The position numbers and the translations under genes were made by a program. Of a stretch of DNA of 64,000 bases, positions 45,867-55,588 are shown piece by piece (position 1 is the stretch's first letter; every line of letters begins with the position of its first letter). Source of the stretch: Rhodospirillales bacterium (GTDB taxonomy: Bacteria; Pseudomonadota; Alphaproteobacteria; Rhodospirillales; Casp-alpha2); the NCBI GenBank assembly GCA_023145215.1, contig JAGLED010000021.1, positions 1 through 64,000 of the forward strand, given 5' to 3'. The notes beneath the pieces are model-generated. The model worked only from the letters and a program-made list of their open reading frames with translations. It ran no database searches and was not told the origin of the DNA.

Positions 45867-47003
45867 TTACCCGTGTGGTTTGAGGATTTGGCGGATTGCG
45901 GTGCCGGCGGCGAGGTTCTCGAACCCCTCGTTGATGCCGTCGAGCCCGAGTTCGCCGGTCCTGAGCTTGTCGACCGGCAGCTTGCCGTCGCGGTAGTAAT
46001 CGACGAAGCGCGGCATATCCCGGGGCGGTGAGCACGAGCCCATGTAGCAACCTTGGATTTTGAACTCCTTGGCCGTCAGCATATAGGGCTTGAGCTCGAA
46101 CACCGCGTCCGCCGGGGTCAGACCGGCGACCGTGACCGTACCGCCTGAGCGCAGCGACGCATACGCCGCCTCCATCCCCTTCACGGTGCCGGACAACTCG
46201 ATCGCATGAATGACCCCGCCACCGGTCAGGTCCTTGATTTTCTCGGCGGTGCGTTCGGTGCCTTCAGACGCATTGACGGCGAAGTGCGCGCCGAGCGTCT
46301 TGGCGAGCGCCATTTTTTCTTCGTTCAGGTCGACGGCGACGATGGGTTCCGCCCCCGACAGCGCCGCGCCCATGACGGCCGACAGACCCACGCCCCCAAG
46401 TCCGAACACCGCGACCGGCTCGCCCGGTTTGGCTTTTGCCGTATGCGTCACCGCGCCGACACCCGTAATGACCGCGCAGCCGAACAGCGCTGCGTCTTCG
46501 AATGTGATGTCTTCGGGCAGCTTGACGACGGATGAACGGTCGACGACGGCGTATTCCGCGAAGCACGAAATCCCCGCCGCGTGGCTGATCGGGTTGCCGT
46601 TCACGCTCATGCGTTTGCCGCCACCGACCAGTTCGCCCTTCATTTTACTTTCGAAGCTGGCGCCGCAAAGGTGCGGACGGCCCGTGGTGCATTCGTAGCA
46701 TTTGCCGCAGCTCATGACGAAGACCATGACGACGTGATCGCCCTCTTTCAGGTCCTTAACGCCGGGGCCGACCTCGCGCACGATCCCCGCCGCTTCGTGG
46801 CCCAGGACCGTCGGGATCGGGCGTGTGCGAATGCCTTCGATCGTCGACATGTCGGAATGGCAGAGGCCGGCGGCCCTGATTTCGACGAGGATTTCGTTCT
46901 GCTTGGGGCCGTCGAGATCGATGGTTTCGATCACAAGCGGGTTGGATTGCGTGTACGGTCTGGGCAGACCCTGTTCATAGAGCACGGCGCCGCGCATTTT
47001 CAT
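45867..47003 (-). CDS. Zinc-dependent alcohol dehydrogenase (MDR family)
   Basis: 378 residues. The catalytic zinc site is in AGLCHSD near residue 48 and GHEAAG near 68; the structural-zinc loop SCGKCYECTTGRPHLC (four Cys) is near 98-113; the NAD fold motif AVFGLGGVGLSAVMG is near 198. The glutathione-dependent class III features are not clear, so substrate is uncertain. ATG 47003 follows AAGGGAAG. Next upstream on the same strand are a small gene and the fused acyl-CoA mutase. Confidence 0.9.
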   Translation of the reverse strand: MKMRGAVLYEQGLPRPYTQSNPLVIETIDLDGPKQNEILVEIRAAGLCHSDMSTIEGIRTRPIPTVLGHEAAGIVREVGPGVKDLKEGDHVVMVFVMSCGKCYECTTGRPHLCGASFESKMKGELVGGGKRMSVNGNPISHAAGISCFAEYAVVDRSSVVKLPEDITFEDAALFGCAVITGVGAVTHTAKAKPGEPVAVFGLGGVGLSAVMGAALSGAEPIVAVDLNEEKMALAKTLGAHFAVNASEGTERTAEKIKDLTGGGVIHAIELSGTVKGMEAAYASLRSGGTVTVAGLTPADAVFELKPYMLTAKEFKIQGCYMGSCSPPRDMPRFVDYYRDGKLPVDKLRTGELGLDGINEGFENLAAGTAIRQILKPHG

Positions 47004-47035
47004 ATGTTCTTCCCTTCGTTTGTATTGTGGCGGGA

Positions 47036-47260
47036 TCAGACGACGATGGACCCGTCGCCCCGCTTGTTATGGTTCTTGGCAATGACGTACTTGAGCTTGC
47101 GCATGGCCGCAAGTTTCAGCGCGCGTTCTCCGACGCTCGGGTCGCCGACCATGGTGATCTCTGTGTTGGTGCGGGGATCGATGGCACTGACGCGGACGTA
47201 GCTGCCCACTTGATGGAACTCGAACAGCACCTCGCGCAAATAGACGTCATCGGGCTTCAT
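47036..47260 (-). CDS. Small conserved protein (DUF6898-like)
   Basis: 74 residues, MKPDDVYLREVLFEFHQVGSYVRVSAIDPRTN... It shows a strand-rich start and a helix RALKLAAMRKLKYVIAKN near the end. I recall similar small alphaproteobacterial proteins (DUF6898) but no function; the assignment is tentative. It lies 32 bases before the alcohol dehydrogenase and shares its strand. Confidence 0.65.
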   Translation of the reverse strand: MKPDDVYLREVLFEFHQVGSYVRVSAIDPRTNTEITMVGDPSVGERALKLAAMRKLKYVIAKNHNKRGDGSIVV

Positions 47261-47303
47261 GTGCCCAAGTATATGGGGATTTCGGGGGATGAAAATAACC
47301 CAA

Positions 47304-47403
47304 TCCCCTCACCCGGCTCACGCCGTTCGCCACCCTCTCCCCAGGGAGAGGGATGTTTAACCGTGAGTTCCTTCTCCCTTGGGAGAAGGACAGGATGAGG
47401 GGG
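47304..47403. repeat. Dispersed CCCTCACCC/CTCTCCC repeat, copy A4
   Basis: CCCCTCACCCGG to GGATGAGGGGG, with hairpins CCCTCTCCCC/AGGGAGAGGG and CCTTCTCCCTT/GGGAGAAGG. Nearly the same as copy A1 and, like it, it ends directly at a minus-strand stop codon, here that of the mutase. Confidence 0.75.
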
Positions 47404-47404
47404 C

Positions 47405-50400
47405 TCACATATTCCGTCGGTATTTGCCGCCGGCTTCGAACAGCGCGTCGGTGATCTGGCCGAGCGAGCAGACGCGGACCGCGTCCATCAGCACCGCGAA
47501 CACGTTCTCGTCGTTGGTTGCCGCACGCTGAAGCCGCTTGATCATGTCGGCGCACGCTTTCTCGTTCCGGGCCTGGAAGGCGCGGAGCCGCGTGATCTGG
47601 CTCTGCTTCTCTTCCTCGGTCGAGCGGCGGAGTTCGATCTCTTTTTCTTCCGGCGGGTTCGGGTTTCTGTACGTGTTCACGCCGATGATCGGCAGTTCGC
47701 CGGTGTGCTTGAGCGTTTCGTAGTGAATGCTCTCTTCCTGGATCTTGCCGCGCTGATAGCCGGTCTCCATCGCGCCCAGCACGCCGCCGCGTTCGGTGAT
47801 TCGGTCGAACTCCATCAGCACCGCTTCCTCAACCAGATCGGTCAACTCGTCGATGACGAACGAGCCCTGGTTCGGGTTCTCGTTCTTCGCCAGCCCCCAT
47901 TCCTTGTTGATGATCATCTGGATGGCGATGGCGCGACGCAGGCTTTCCTCGGTCGGCGTTGTGATCGCTTCGTCGTATGCATTCGTGTGCAAAGAGTTGC
48001 AGTTGTCGTAGACCGCGATCAGTGCCTGCAGCGTGGTCCTGATGTCGTTGAAGTCCATTTCCTGCGCGTGCAGCGAGCGGCCCGAGGTCTGGATGTGGTA
48101 CTTGAGCTTCTGCGAGCGTTCGTTGGCGCCGTACTTGAAGCGCATCGCGGTCGCCCAGATGCGGCGGGCGACCCGGCCCATGACCGAGTACTCCGGGTCC
48201 ATCCCGTTGGAGAAGAAGAACGACAGGTTCGGCGCGAAGTCGTCGATGTCCATGCCGCGCGCGAGATACGCCTCGACGAACGTGAAACCGTTGGCGAGCG
48301 TAAAGGCGAGCTGCGAGATCGGGTTCGCGCCCGCTTCGGCGATGTGATAGCCGGAGATCGACACGGAATAGAAGTTCCTGACCTTGTGATGCACGAAATA
48401 CGACTGGATATCGGCCATCATCTTGAGCGCGAATTCGGTCGAGAAGATGCAGGTATTCTGCCCCTGATCTTCTTTCAGAATGTCCGCCTGCACGGTGCCG
48501 CGCACGGTCGACAGCGTCCAGGCCTTGATCTTCTCGATCTCTTCGTCGGTCGGCGCGCGGTCGTTGTCTTCTTCGAACTTGGCGACCTGCTGATCGATGG
48601 CGGTGTTCATGAACATCGCCAGGATCGTCGGCGCCGGGCCGTTTATGGTCATTGAGACCGACGTCGATGGGCTGCACAGGTCAAACCCGTCATAGAGCGC
48701 CTTCATATCGTCGAGGGTCGCGATGGACACACCCGAGTTGCCGACCTTCCCGTAAATGTCGGGACGTTCGGCGGGATCGAAGCCGTAAAGGGTGACACTG
48801 TCGAACGCGGTCGACAGACGCTTGGCGTCGGAGTCCTTGGACAGAAATTTGAACCTGGCATTGGTGCGGAACGGATCGCCCTCGCCCGCGAACATGCGGG
48901 TCGGGTCCTCGCCCTCGCGCTTGAAGGCAAACACGCCAGCCGTGTAGGGGAAGCTGCCCGGCAGGTTTTCCTTGAGCAGGAACTTCAGCAGTTCGCCCTC
49001 GTCTTCGTACTTCGGCAGTGCCACGCGCGAGATGCGATTGCCCGAGAGCGTCTGGCGCTGCAGGTTGTAGCGCACTTCCTTATCGCGGATTTTCACCACG
49101 TACTCGTCGCCGGAATAGCTCTCGACGACGGTCGGCCAGATTTCGATCAGCTTTTTGGCGCGCGGGTCGATGGCCTCGTCGCGCTCCGCCAGAAGCTTGT
49201 CGAGATCGTCCGTCGATTTCGATCCGGCGTCTGCCAGCATGCGCTTGGTCTCGCGAAGCTGCTGACGCTCGCGCGCGATCCTGGATTGCGCGTCGATGGT
49301 CTTGTGATAGTCGCGGACGGTTTCCGAGATTTCCGACAGATAGCGCGCGCGTTCCGGCGGCACGATGGTCTGGCCGGGCTCCGACACCTTGGTCGTTACG
49401 GGCTCGATAATGCACGGCGGCGCGTTGAAGCCCTTTTCCGCGAAGACGCTCAGCAATTCCTGATAAAGCGCGGTGACGCCCGGGTCGGCGAACTTCGACG
49501 CCATGCAGCCGAACACCGGCATGTTGTCGGGGCTTGAGCCGAAGGCCTCGCGGTTGCGCTGTACCTGTTTCCGGACATCGCGAACGGCGTCGAGCGCGCC
49601 CTTGCGGTCCATCTTGTTGATGGCGATGGCGTCGGCGAAGTCGAGCATGTCGATCTTTTCGAGCTGGCTCTGCGCGCCGAATTCCGGCGTCATGACGTAA
49701 AGCGAAACGTCGACCAGATCGACGATGGCGGCGTCACCCTGCCCGATCCCCGGCGTTTCGACGATCACCATGTCGAAGCCCGCCGATTTCGTCGCGGCGA
49801 TGACATCGGGCAGGTATTCCGGCACCTCGGTCTTGGAGCCGCGCGTCGCGACGGAACGGAAATAGACGTTGGGCGCATCGATGGCGTTCATGCGGATGCG
49901 GTCGCCCAGCAGCGCGCCCTTGGTCTTGCGGCGCGTCGGGTCGATGGCGATGACCGCGATGTTGGGCTCGTCCGAATAAAGCCGGAAGCGGCGGATCAGT
50001 TCGTCGGTCAGCGACGACTTGCCCGCACCGCCCGTGCCGGTGATGCCAAGGACGGGCGTCTTCTCGTGCTTGGCCGCCAAGTCGCGAAGTTTCTTGAGAT
50101 CATCTTCCGGCAGCTTGTCTTTTTCGATGGCGGAGATGACGCGCGCCAGATCCTTGTGATCGGCGTCCGGCAGCTTGCCGAGCGATTTCGGCAGATCGTC
50201 CGTCGGATCGAAGTCCGAGACCTCGATCATGTGCTGGATCATGCCCTGAAGGCCCATCTGGTGGCCGTCCTCGGGCGAGAAGATGCGCGTCACGCCGTAA
50301 TCGTGCAGGTCCTTGATCTCGGCCCCGACGATGACGCCGCCGCCGCCGCCGAAAATCTTGATATCGGGACGGCCCGCTTCTTTCAAAAGATCGACCATGT

Positions 50401-50689
50401 ACTTGAAGTATTCGACGTGCCCGCCCTGATAGGACGACAGCGCGATGCCTTGTGCGTCTTCCTGGATCGCGGCGTCGACGACTTCGGCGACGGAGCGGTT
50501 GTGGCCGAGGTGGATCACCTCCGCACCGCCCGACTGCAGGATACGGCGCATGATGTTGATCGAGGCGTCATGACCGTCGAACAGGCTCGCTGCGGTCACG
50601 AAGCGGACCGGGTTTTTCGGCGTGTAGCTCTTGTCTGCCTTGGTCGCCTGCGATTTCCGCTCGGCGGTCTGCTTGCCGTCGTCTGGCAT
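47405..50689 (-). CDS. icmF: Fused isobutyryl-CoA mutase IcmF
   Basis: 1094 residues. Coenzyme-B12 enzyme interconverting isobutyryl- and n-butyryl-CoA, with a built-in chaperone GTPase. Order: B12-binding domain ([15 protein letters not shown] near 38-52, SSYQGGH near 90), MeaI-type G domain ([17 protein letters not shown] near 213, NKMD near 350), then the mutase barrel ([24 protein letters not shown] and [16 protein letters not shown]). ATG 50689 follows GGGAGAG. No cobalamin riboswitch was seen; an 18-bp palindrome lies 85 bases upstream. Confidence 0.95.
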   Translation of the reverse strand: MPDDGKQTAERKSQATKADKSYTPKNPVRFVTAASLFDGHDASINIMRRILQSGGAEVIHLGHNRSVAEVVDAAIQEDAQGIALSSYQGGHVEYFKYMVDLLKEAGRPDIKIFGGGGGVIVGAEIKDLHDYGVTRIFSPEDGHQMGLQGMIQHMIEVSDFDPTDDLPKSLGKLPDADHKDLARVISAIEKDKLPEDDLKKLRDLAAKHEKTPVLGITGTGGAGKSSLTDELIRRFRLYSDEPNIAVIAIDPTRRKTKGALLGDRIRMNAIDAPNVYFRSVATRGSKTEVPEYLPDVIAATKSAGFDMVIVETPGIGQGDAAIVDLVDVSLYVMTPEFGAQSQLEKIDMLDFADAIAINKMDRKGALDAVRDVRKQVQRNREAFGSSPDNMPVFGCMASKFADPGVTALYQELLSVFAEKGFNAPPCIIEPVTTKVSEPGQTIVPPERARYLSEISETVRDYHKTIDAQSRIARERQQLRETKRMLADAGSKSTDDLDKLLAERDEAIDPRAKKLIEIWPTVVESYSGDEYVVKIRDKEVRYNLQRQTLSGNRISRVALPKYEDEGELLKFLLKENLPGSFPYTAGVFAFKREGEDPTRMFAGEGDPFRTNARFKFLSKDSDAKRLSTAFDSVTLYGFDPAERPDIYGKVGNSGVSIATLDDMKALYDGFDLCSPSTSVSMTINGPAPTILAMFMNTAIDQQVAKFEEDNDRAPTDEEIEKIKAWTLSTVRGTVQADILKEDQGQNTCIFSTEFALKMMADIQSYFVHHKVRNFYSVSISGYHIAEAGANPISQLAFTLANGFTFVEAYLARGMDIDDFAPNLSFFFSNGMDPEYSVMGRVARRIWATAMRFKYGANERSQKLKYHIQTSGRSLHAQEMDFNDIRTTLQALIAVYDNCNSLHTNAYDEAITTPTEESLRRAIAIQMIINKEWGLAKNENPNQGSFVIDELTDLVEEAVLMEFDRITERGGVLGAMETGYQRGKIQEESIHYETLKHTGELPIIGVNTYRNPNPPEEKEIELRRSTEEEKQSQITRLRAFQARNEKACADMIKRLQRAATNDENVFAVLMDAVRVCSLGQITDALFEAGGKYRRNM

Positions 50690-50773
50690 GATGATCTCTC
50701 CCAAGAATATGCCGTCGGATTGTAGCGGAAAGCGGACCGCAGTTCGAGAAATGCCGCGGTTGCCAAACTTTCC

Positions 50774-50791
50774 CTTTACGTTAACGTAAAG
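50774..50791. promoter_or_regulatory. 18-bp perfect palindrome upstream of icmF
   Basis: CTTTACGTTAACGTAAAG is a perfect palindrome located 85 bases before icmF and 106 before metY, which diverge. Its ACGT-TT-ACGT-like build resembles the site of LiuR, a MerR-type regulator of branched-chain amino acid catabolism, as I recall it. That fits a mutase of isobutyryl-CoA. Confidence 0.5.
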
Positions 50792-50832
50792 TTAGCATGG
50801 CCGGTGTTGCCGGTCAAAGGCCGTGTCGTTCA

Positions 50833-50861
50833 TTGACATCCCCTGCCCGGGGCAGAATGAT
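50833..50861 (+). promoter_or_regulatory. Candidate metY promoter with inverted repeat in the spacer
   Basis: TTGACA (50833-50838), 17 bases, AATGAT (50856-50861). The spacer contains CTGCCC-G-GGGCAG, an inverted repeat positioned to act as a repressor or MerR-type activator site. The start codon of metY is 35 bases beyond. No SAM riboswitch signature was recognised. Confidence 0.55.
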
Positions 50862-50896
50862 CCGCGCAACCACAGACCCCGACGGAGGAGCCCACC

Positions 50897-52186
50897 ATGG
50901 ACCAGAGCAAGATGCACCCCGAGACGCTGGCGCTGCACGCCGGTTACCGCAAGGACGACACCAACGCAGTGGCGGTGCCGATCCACATGACCACGTCCTA
51001 TCAGTTCGACAGCACCGAGCACGCGGAAAACCTGTTCGCGCTCAAGGAACTGGGCAACATCTATTCGCGCATCATGAACCCGACCTGCGACGTCATGGAA
51101 CAGCGCGTCGCGGCGCTCGAAGGCGGTGTCGCCGCCCTCGCGCTGGCCTCTGGTCAGGCCGCGTCGACGTTCGCGATCCTGAACTTGTGCAAGGCCGGCG
51201 ATAACTTCGTCTGCTCGACCGATATCTACGGCGGTACGTGGAACCTGTTCCAGAACACGCTGAAGGACCTCGGAATCGAATGCCGCTTCGTCGATCCGGC
51301 CGATCCGGAGAATTTCCGCAAGGCGACCGACGACAAGACGCGCTGCTATTACGCGGAAACGCTGCCGAACCCGAAGCTGCATGTGTTCCCGATCAAGGAG
51401 GTCGCCGACATCGGCCGCGCCGAAGGCGTACCGCTGATCATGGACAACACGGCCGCGCCGGTCCTCTGCAAGCCTTTGGAGCACGGCGCTGCGGTGGTGA
51501 TCTATTCGGCGACGAAATACATGGGCGGGCACGGCACCTCGATCGGCGGTATGCTGATCGACGGCGGCAACTTCGACTGGGAAGCCGGCGGCGACCGTTT
51601 CCCGACCCTGAACCAGCCGGACCCGAGCTACCACGGCGCGGTCTGGACCGAAGCCGTCAAACCGCTGGGCCCCATCGCCTTCATCATTCGTGCGCGGGTC
51701 ATTCTTCTGCGCGACATGGGCTCGGCGATGAGCCCGTTCAACGCGTTCCAGTTCATCCAGGGGATCGAAACCCTGCCGCTTCGGATGGCGCGTCACTGCG
51801 AAAATGCGGTCAAGGTGGCGGAATTCCTGAAGGGCCACGACAAGATCGAAAACGTGATCCATCCGTCGCAGCAATCCGGGGAGCCCGCCAAGCGTCGCGA
51901 TGCGTACCTCAAGGGTGGACATGGTGCGCTCTGCGGGTTCGAACTCAAGGGCGGCGCGGACGCCGGGCGTAAGTTCATCGATAGTCTCGAGCTTCTGTAT
52001 CATGTCGCCAACATCGGCGATGCGCGCTCCCTCGCCATTCATCCGGCGACGACGACGCACTCGCAGCTTTCGGTCGAAGATCAGGCCAAGGCCGGCGTGA
52101 CGCCGGGCTACGTGCGGCTTTCCATCGGTCTTGAACATATTGACGACATTATCGCCGACCTGAGCCAGGCACTGGATAAGGTGTAG
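50897..52186 (+). CDS. metY: O-acetylhomoserine sulfhydrylase family (MetY-like)
   Basis: 429 residues, PLP enzyme of the Cys/Met metabolism family, in the size range of O-acetylhomoserine sulfhydrylase that makes homocysteine with sulfide. The start HAGYRKDDTNAVAVPIHMTTSYQF, YSRIMNPTCDVMEQRVA and the PLP-lysine block SATKYMGGHGTSIGG near 205 are characteristic. Divergent from icmF; terminated by a strong hairpin at 52239. A second PLP family member lies at 61310. Confidence 0.93.
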   Translation: MDQSKMHPETLALHAGYRKDDTNAVAVPIHMTTSYQFDSTEHAENLFALKELGNIYSRIMNPTCDVMEQRVAALEGGVAALALASGQAASTFAILNLCKAGDNFVCSTDIYGGTWNLFQNTLKDLGIECRFVDPADPENFRKATDDKTRCYYAETLPNPKLHVFPIKEVADIGRAEGVPLIMDNTAAPVLCKPLEHGAAVVIYSATKYMGGHGTSIGGMLIDGGNFDWEAGGDRFPTLNQPDPSYHGAVWTEAVKPLGPIAFIIRARVILLRDMGSAMSPFNAFQFIQGIETLPLRMARHCENAVKVAEFLKGHDKIENVIHPSQQSGEPAKRRDAYLKGGHGALCGFELKGGADAGRKFIDSLELLYHVANIGDARSLAIHPATTTHSQLSVEDQAKAGVTPGYVRLSIGLEHIDDIIADLSQALDKV

Positions 52187-52201
52187 CGCTTGCAAAGCGC
52201 G

Positions 52202-52228
52202 TCATCCCAAACTTGATTTGGGATCCAT
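52202..52228. repeat. REP-like hairpin after metY
   Basis: TCATCCCAAACTTGATTTGGGAT, arms ATCCCAAA/TTTGGGAT, matches the second repeat family (see 58150-58190). Confidence 0.6.
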
Positions 52229-52238
52229 AAAACAAGAA

Positions 52239-52266
52239 AGCCCCGGTTAAACCGGGGCTTTTTTAT
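52239..52266. terminator. Strong intrinsic terminator between metY and era
   Basis: AGCCCCGGT/ACCGGGGCT (52239-52247 with 52251-52259), three-base loop, followed by TTTTTTA on plus. On minus it is followed by TTTCTTGTTTT, so it can serve both genes. Confidence 0.92.
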
Positions 52267-52297
52267 GGGTCCTGAATCGAGGTCAGGACGACGTATG

Positions 52298-53221
52298 TCA
52301 TGCGTTGAAGTCGAGGCCCCAGTCGCGGTAGCGCTCGGGGTCGTCGCCCCACTTTTCGCGCACTTTGACGAACAGGAAAAGATGCACACGGCACTCGAAC
52401 ATCCCTTCGAGTTCCCTCCGTGACGCGGCGCCGATTTCCTTGATGCGGGACCCACGTTTGCCCAGCACAATGGCCTTCTGACTGTCGCGTTCGACGAAGA
52501 TCACCTGCTCGATCCGGATCGAGCCGTCGTCCTGGTTGGTCCAGGTTTCGGTTTCGACCGTGGCGGCGTACGGCAGCTCTTTCTGGAGTTGGAGGTAGAG
52601 CTTTTCGCGCGTGACCTCGGCGGCCAACAGCCGCGCCGGCATGTCGGAAATCTGGTCTTCCGGGAACAGCCATGGCCCCGGCGCCATGCGTTCCGCGCAA
52701 AAATCGACCAGATCGCTGACCCCGTCACCGGTCAGGGCCGAGATCATGAAGGTGTCGGAGAACAGCTCGAGATCGTTCAGTTCCTGCGCGAGCGCCAGAA
52801 GCTTCCCCTTCTCCGCCGCGTCGACCTTGTTCAAGACGAGGATCGGCGCGGGTGCGTTGGGCTTCTCCTGTTTTCGCTTCTTGAGCCCGTCGAGGATCGA
52901 TTTTGTGTTGCTGTCGAGACCGCGCTCGGCGTCGATCATCAGCAGGATCACATCGGCGTCCCCCGCCGAGCCCCAGGCGCTTGCGACCATCGCGCGGTCA
53001 AGCCGGCGGCGCGGTTGAAAAATCCCGGGTGTGTCGACGAACAGGATCTGCGCCGCATCCTTGATCAGGATGCCGAGCACCCGGGTCCGAGTCGTCTGTA
53101 CCTTGGGCGACACGATGGACACCTTGGCGCCGACCGCGCGGTTGACGAACGTCGATTTGCCCGCGTTCGGCGCACCGAGTACGGCGACGAAACCGGCGCT
53201 GGTTTGCGATGCGTCGTTCAT
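52298..53221 (-). CDS. era: GTPase Era
   Basis: 307 residues. Essential GTPase for 30S assembly that binds 16S rRNA 3' end. G1 GAPNAGKSTFVNRAVG near 16-31, G3 DTPGIFQP, G4 NKVD and the C-terminal KH domain with VLGKRGSRIKEIG are present. The ATG overlaps the rnc stop by four bases. recO, its usual downstream neighbour, is not here but at 60375. Confidence 0.97.
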   Translation of the reverse strand: MNDASQTSAGFVAVLGAPNAGKSTFVNRAVGAKVSIVSPKVQTTRTRVLGILIKDAAQILFVDTPGIFQPRRRLDRAMVASAWGSAGDADVILLMIDAERGLDSNTKSILDGLKKRKQEKPNAPAPILVLNKVDAAEKGKLLALAQELNDLELFSDTFMISALTGDGVSDLVDFCAERMAPGPWLFPEDQISDMPARLLAAEVTREKLYLQLQKELPYAATVETETWTNQDDGSIRIEQVIFVERDSQKAIVLGKRGSRIKEIGAASRRELEGMFECRVHLFLFVKVREKWGDDPERYRDWGLDFNA

Positions 53222-53901
53222 TTGCCGTCCTTTTCGATACTGGCGAGCATGGCTTCGGCGGCGGCCTGCTCGGCGGCGCGTTTGTTGCTGCCCTCACCGG
53301 TCGCGTTCGATTGTCCCGGTACTTTGACTTCGACCGTGAACATGGGTTGGTGATCAGGCCCGGATTGGCCGGTGACACGATATTGCGGCAGCCCGAGGCC
53401 GCGGCCCTGCGCCCATTCCTGCAGCGTGGTTTTCGGGTCCTTCGGCGGACGGCGGTTCTCCCGCATCATTGCGGTCCAGTTGTCGTGGATGAATGCACGC
53501 GCGGCTTCCAGTCCGCCGTCGCGGTATATCGCGCAGATCACGGCCTCGGTCGCGTCGGCGAGGACGCCTGGATTTTCGCGCCCGCCGGTCAGATGCTCGC
53601 CGTTCGAAAGGGTCAGGTGGTCGGCGACCCCGATGGTTTCGGCGACACTGGCCAGCGCATCGCGTTGCGCGAGCGCCGTGAAGCGGTAGCTGATTTCGCC
53701 CTCTTCCTCGTCCGGATAGGCGTCCAGCAGCATCTCTGCGAGCACGAGGCCGAGCACCCGGTCACCCAAAAATTCCATCCGCTCGTTGGATTTCAGACGC
53801 ACTGCCGTTGAGCTGGAATGCACCAGCGCGTGCCGTAAAAGACCGATGTCCTTGAAAGTATAGCCGATGGCGGCTTGTAAAGTGTCGAGGCCGCCGCTCA
53901 T
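53218..53901 (-). CDS. rnc: Ribonuclease III
   Basis: 227 residues. Cleaves double-stranded RNA, including rRNA precursors. The signature NERMEFLGDRVLGLV is near 39-53, acidic residues DATEAVICAIYRDGG near 115, and the double-stranded-RNA-binding domain is at the C-terminus (NKRAAEQAAAEAML). ATG 53901 overlaps the lepB stop as ATGA. Confidence 0.97.
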   Translation of the reverse strand: MSGGLDTLQAAIGYTFKDIGLLRHALVHSSSTAVRLKSNERMEFLGDRVLGLVLAEMLLDAYPDEEEGEISYRFTALAQRDALASVAETIGVADHLTLSNGEHLTGGRENPGVLADATEAVICAIYRDGGLEAARAFIHDNWTAMMRENRRPPKDPKTTLQEWAQGRGLGLPQYRVTGQSGPDHQPMFTVEVKVPGQSNATGEGSNKRAAEQAAAEAMLASIEKDGK

Positions 53902-54611
53902 TCGATGCTCGTGAAGAAGCGCGACGGGCGCAGTTCGTCGAGCCACGTCCAGATCTTCCACGCCGAACCGTCGATCGAAAAGAAGATAAACTCGGCGCGG
54001 CCGACGAAGTTCTCGCGTGGCACGAACCCGACGCTGGAGAACCGCGAGTCGTTCGAATTATCGCGGTTGTCGCCCATCATGAAGTAATGGCCGTCCGGCA
54101 CGGTGTAGACCTGCGTATTATCGCTGCCTGGATTGCCGTCGCTTTTTTCGACGATCAGATGCTCTTTCCCGTTGGGCAGCGTCTCGATGTACTGCGTAAT
54201 GCGCGAAAACTGGCCTGGTGCAGCCTCAAAGATGTGATCATCGATCTTCTTGCGCTCAACGGCCTGGCCGTTGATGTGCAGGATACCGTTTTTGACCTGG
54301 ATACGGTCGCCCGGCAGCCCGATCACGCGCTTGATGAAATCCGTCGAGTTGTCGCGCGGCAGCTTGAAGACGGCGACGTCCCCGCGTTCGGGCTCGGTGA
54401 AGAACACGCGGTCGGAGGGCAGAAGCGGCAGGCCGAACGGCAGCGAATAACGGCTGTACCCGTAGGCGTATTTGGAAACGAAAAGGTAGTCGCCGACCAG
54501 CAGTGTCGGCACCATTGATCCCGACGGAATGGAAAACGGTTCGAACGCCGCCACGCGGATCGAAAGCGCGATCAATACCGCATAGATGACCGTGCGAAGG
54601 GTCTCTTTCAT
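53898..54611 (-). CDS. lepB: Signal peptidase I
   Basis: 237 residues. Inner-membrane protease that removes signal peptides; one N-terminal helix (VIYAVLIALSIRVAAFEPF). Catalytic serine in IPSGSMVPTLLVGDYL near 38, lysine in DFIKRVIGLPGD near 90, and GDNRDNSNDSR near 177. It leads lepB-rnc-era, but its usual upstream neighbour acpS lies 8.6 kb away. Confidence 0.96.
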   Translation of the reverse strand: MKETLRTVIYAVLIALSIRVAAFEPFSIPSGSMVPTLLVGDYLFVSKYAYGYSRYSLPFGLPLLPSDRVFFTEPERGDVAVFKLPRDNSTDFIKRVIGLPGDRIQVKNGILHINGQAVERKKIDDHIFEAAPGQFSRITQYIETLPNGKEHLIVEKSDGNPGSDNTQVYTVPDGHYFMMGDNRDNSNDSRFSSVGFVPRENFVGRAEFIFFSIDGSAWKIWTWLDELRPSRFFTSIE

Positions 54612-54754
54612 TGTCGCTCCCCAAGGGTTGGCAGCCTGGATGGGTTTTCGGCGGCCGGGACCTGTACAGGGGCGCGATATGGCCAGCCGAACCCCCGGCT
54701 GTCAAGGGATGAGGGCTTGATTGGCGGCGTATAAGGAGCTTGTTTCCGTCGCCC

Positions 54755-54836
54755 TGAACGCGATTCAGGGCCCATAAAATGCGTCGCTATGGATTTTGAC
54801 GATGTTCATGAATCCTGAATCAAGTTCAGGATGACG
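54755..54836. repeat. Two REP-like hairpins between lepB and the DsbA-like gene
   Basis: CCCTGAACGCGATTCAGGG and, 45 bases on, TCCTGAATCAAGTTCAGGATGACG. Arms of 7 bp each; members of the family also at 222, 56594 and 58105. Confidence 0.6.
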
Positions 54837-54843
54837 TTCGGTC

Positions 54844-55476
54844 CTAATTGGTCGCAGATGCCAGCCACTGATCCAGCGCGGGCTCCAGATTCTCCCACGG
54901 TCGGAAGCCGATGGTCAGCGCGACCGGGTCTTCTCCCTCCGCGACGCCGACGAGCGTCGGGAAACCGGTGATCTGCGAGCGCTGGGCGTAATAGAAATCG
55001 GCCAGCGTTTCCTGTTTCGTATCCTGATCCTGAAAGGCGATTTCGAACTCACTCAGGGGGACGCCCACTTCGTTGGCAAGTTCGGCCAGTACCTTCGGGT
55101 CGGTCGTGTCCTTGTTTTCGGCGTAAAACGCCTTGTGCAGCCTGGCCAGCATCGCAGGCGCCAGTTCCGGCGCGACGCGCCTGACCGCCACGACGGCCCG
55201 GCACGCGGGCTCGGTGTCGTAGGTGAAATCGCTGCGTTCGAAGAACTTGAAGTCGAACGGCTGACCCGAGGCTTCGGCGACGTGCGTCCAATGGTTTCGC
55301 ACGTAGTCCTTGTCCCGGTCGGTCATGGCGTGATCGGTGAACGGCCTCAAACCACCGACGAAGATCTGCAGGTCGGCCTTGTCGGCGGTTTTTTCCTTCA
55401 CCCGGTCCATGACCGGCGAAAATCCCCAGCACCACGAGCACATGGGGTCAGCGAAATAGAGTAGTTTCCGGTCCAT
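54844..55476 (-). CDS. DsbA-family thioredoxin-like protein
   Basis: 210 residues with no signal peptide, so cytoplasmic. A CSWC active-site motif is in FADPMCSWCWGFSPVMDRV at 8-26. FrnE/HCCA-isomerase-like DsbA proteins of this size act in oxidative protein folding or glutathione-dependent isomerisation. The cis-proline loop reads GFPTLVGVAEG near 175. ATG 55476 has an excellent AAAGGAGGT box. Divergent from hemB. Confidence 0.85.
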   Translation of the reverse strand: MDRKLLYFADPMCSWCWGFSPVMDRVKEKTADKADLQIFVGGLRPFTDHAMTDRDKDYVRNHWTHVAEASGQPFDFKFFERSDFTYDTEPACRAVVAVRRVAPELAPAMLARLHKAFYAENKDTTDPKVLAELANEVGVPLSEFEIAFQDQDTKQETLADFYYAQRSQITGFPTLVGVAEGEDPVALTIGFRPWENLEPALDQWLASATN

Positions 55477-55588
55477 AGCGAACCTCCTTTGACTAAACAT
55501 AGTGAGCGTCGAAGGCGCATGAAACCCTTGCCCTTATGGGCCTGCATCTGGAAACTACCGCCGAGATTGCCCTGGAGACCATTTTACG

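Noticed and set aside
50690-50896. SAM or cobalamin riboswitch in the icmF-metY gap
   Set aside because: No SAM-II, SAM-I or cobalamin-box sequence is recognisable; the gap holds a palindrome and a promoter instead.
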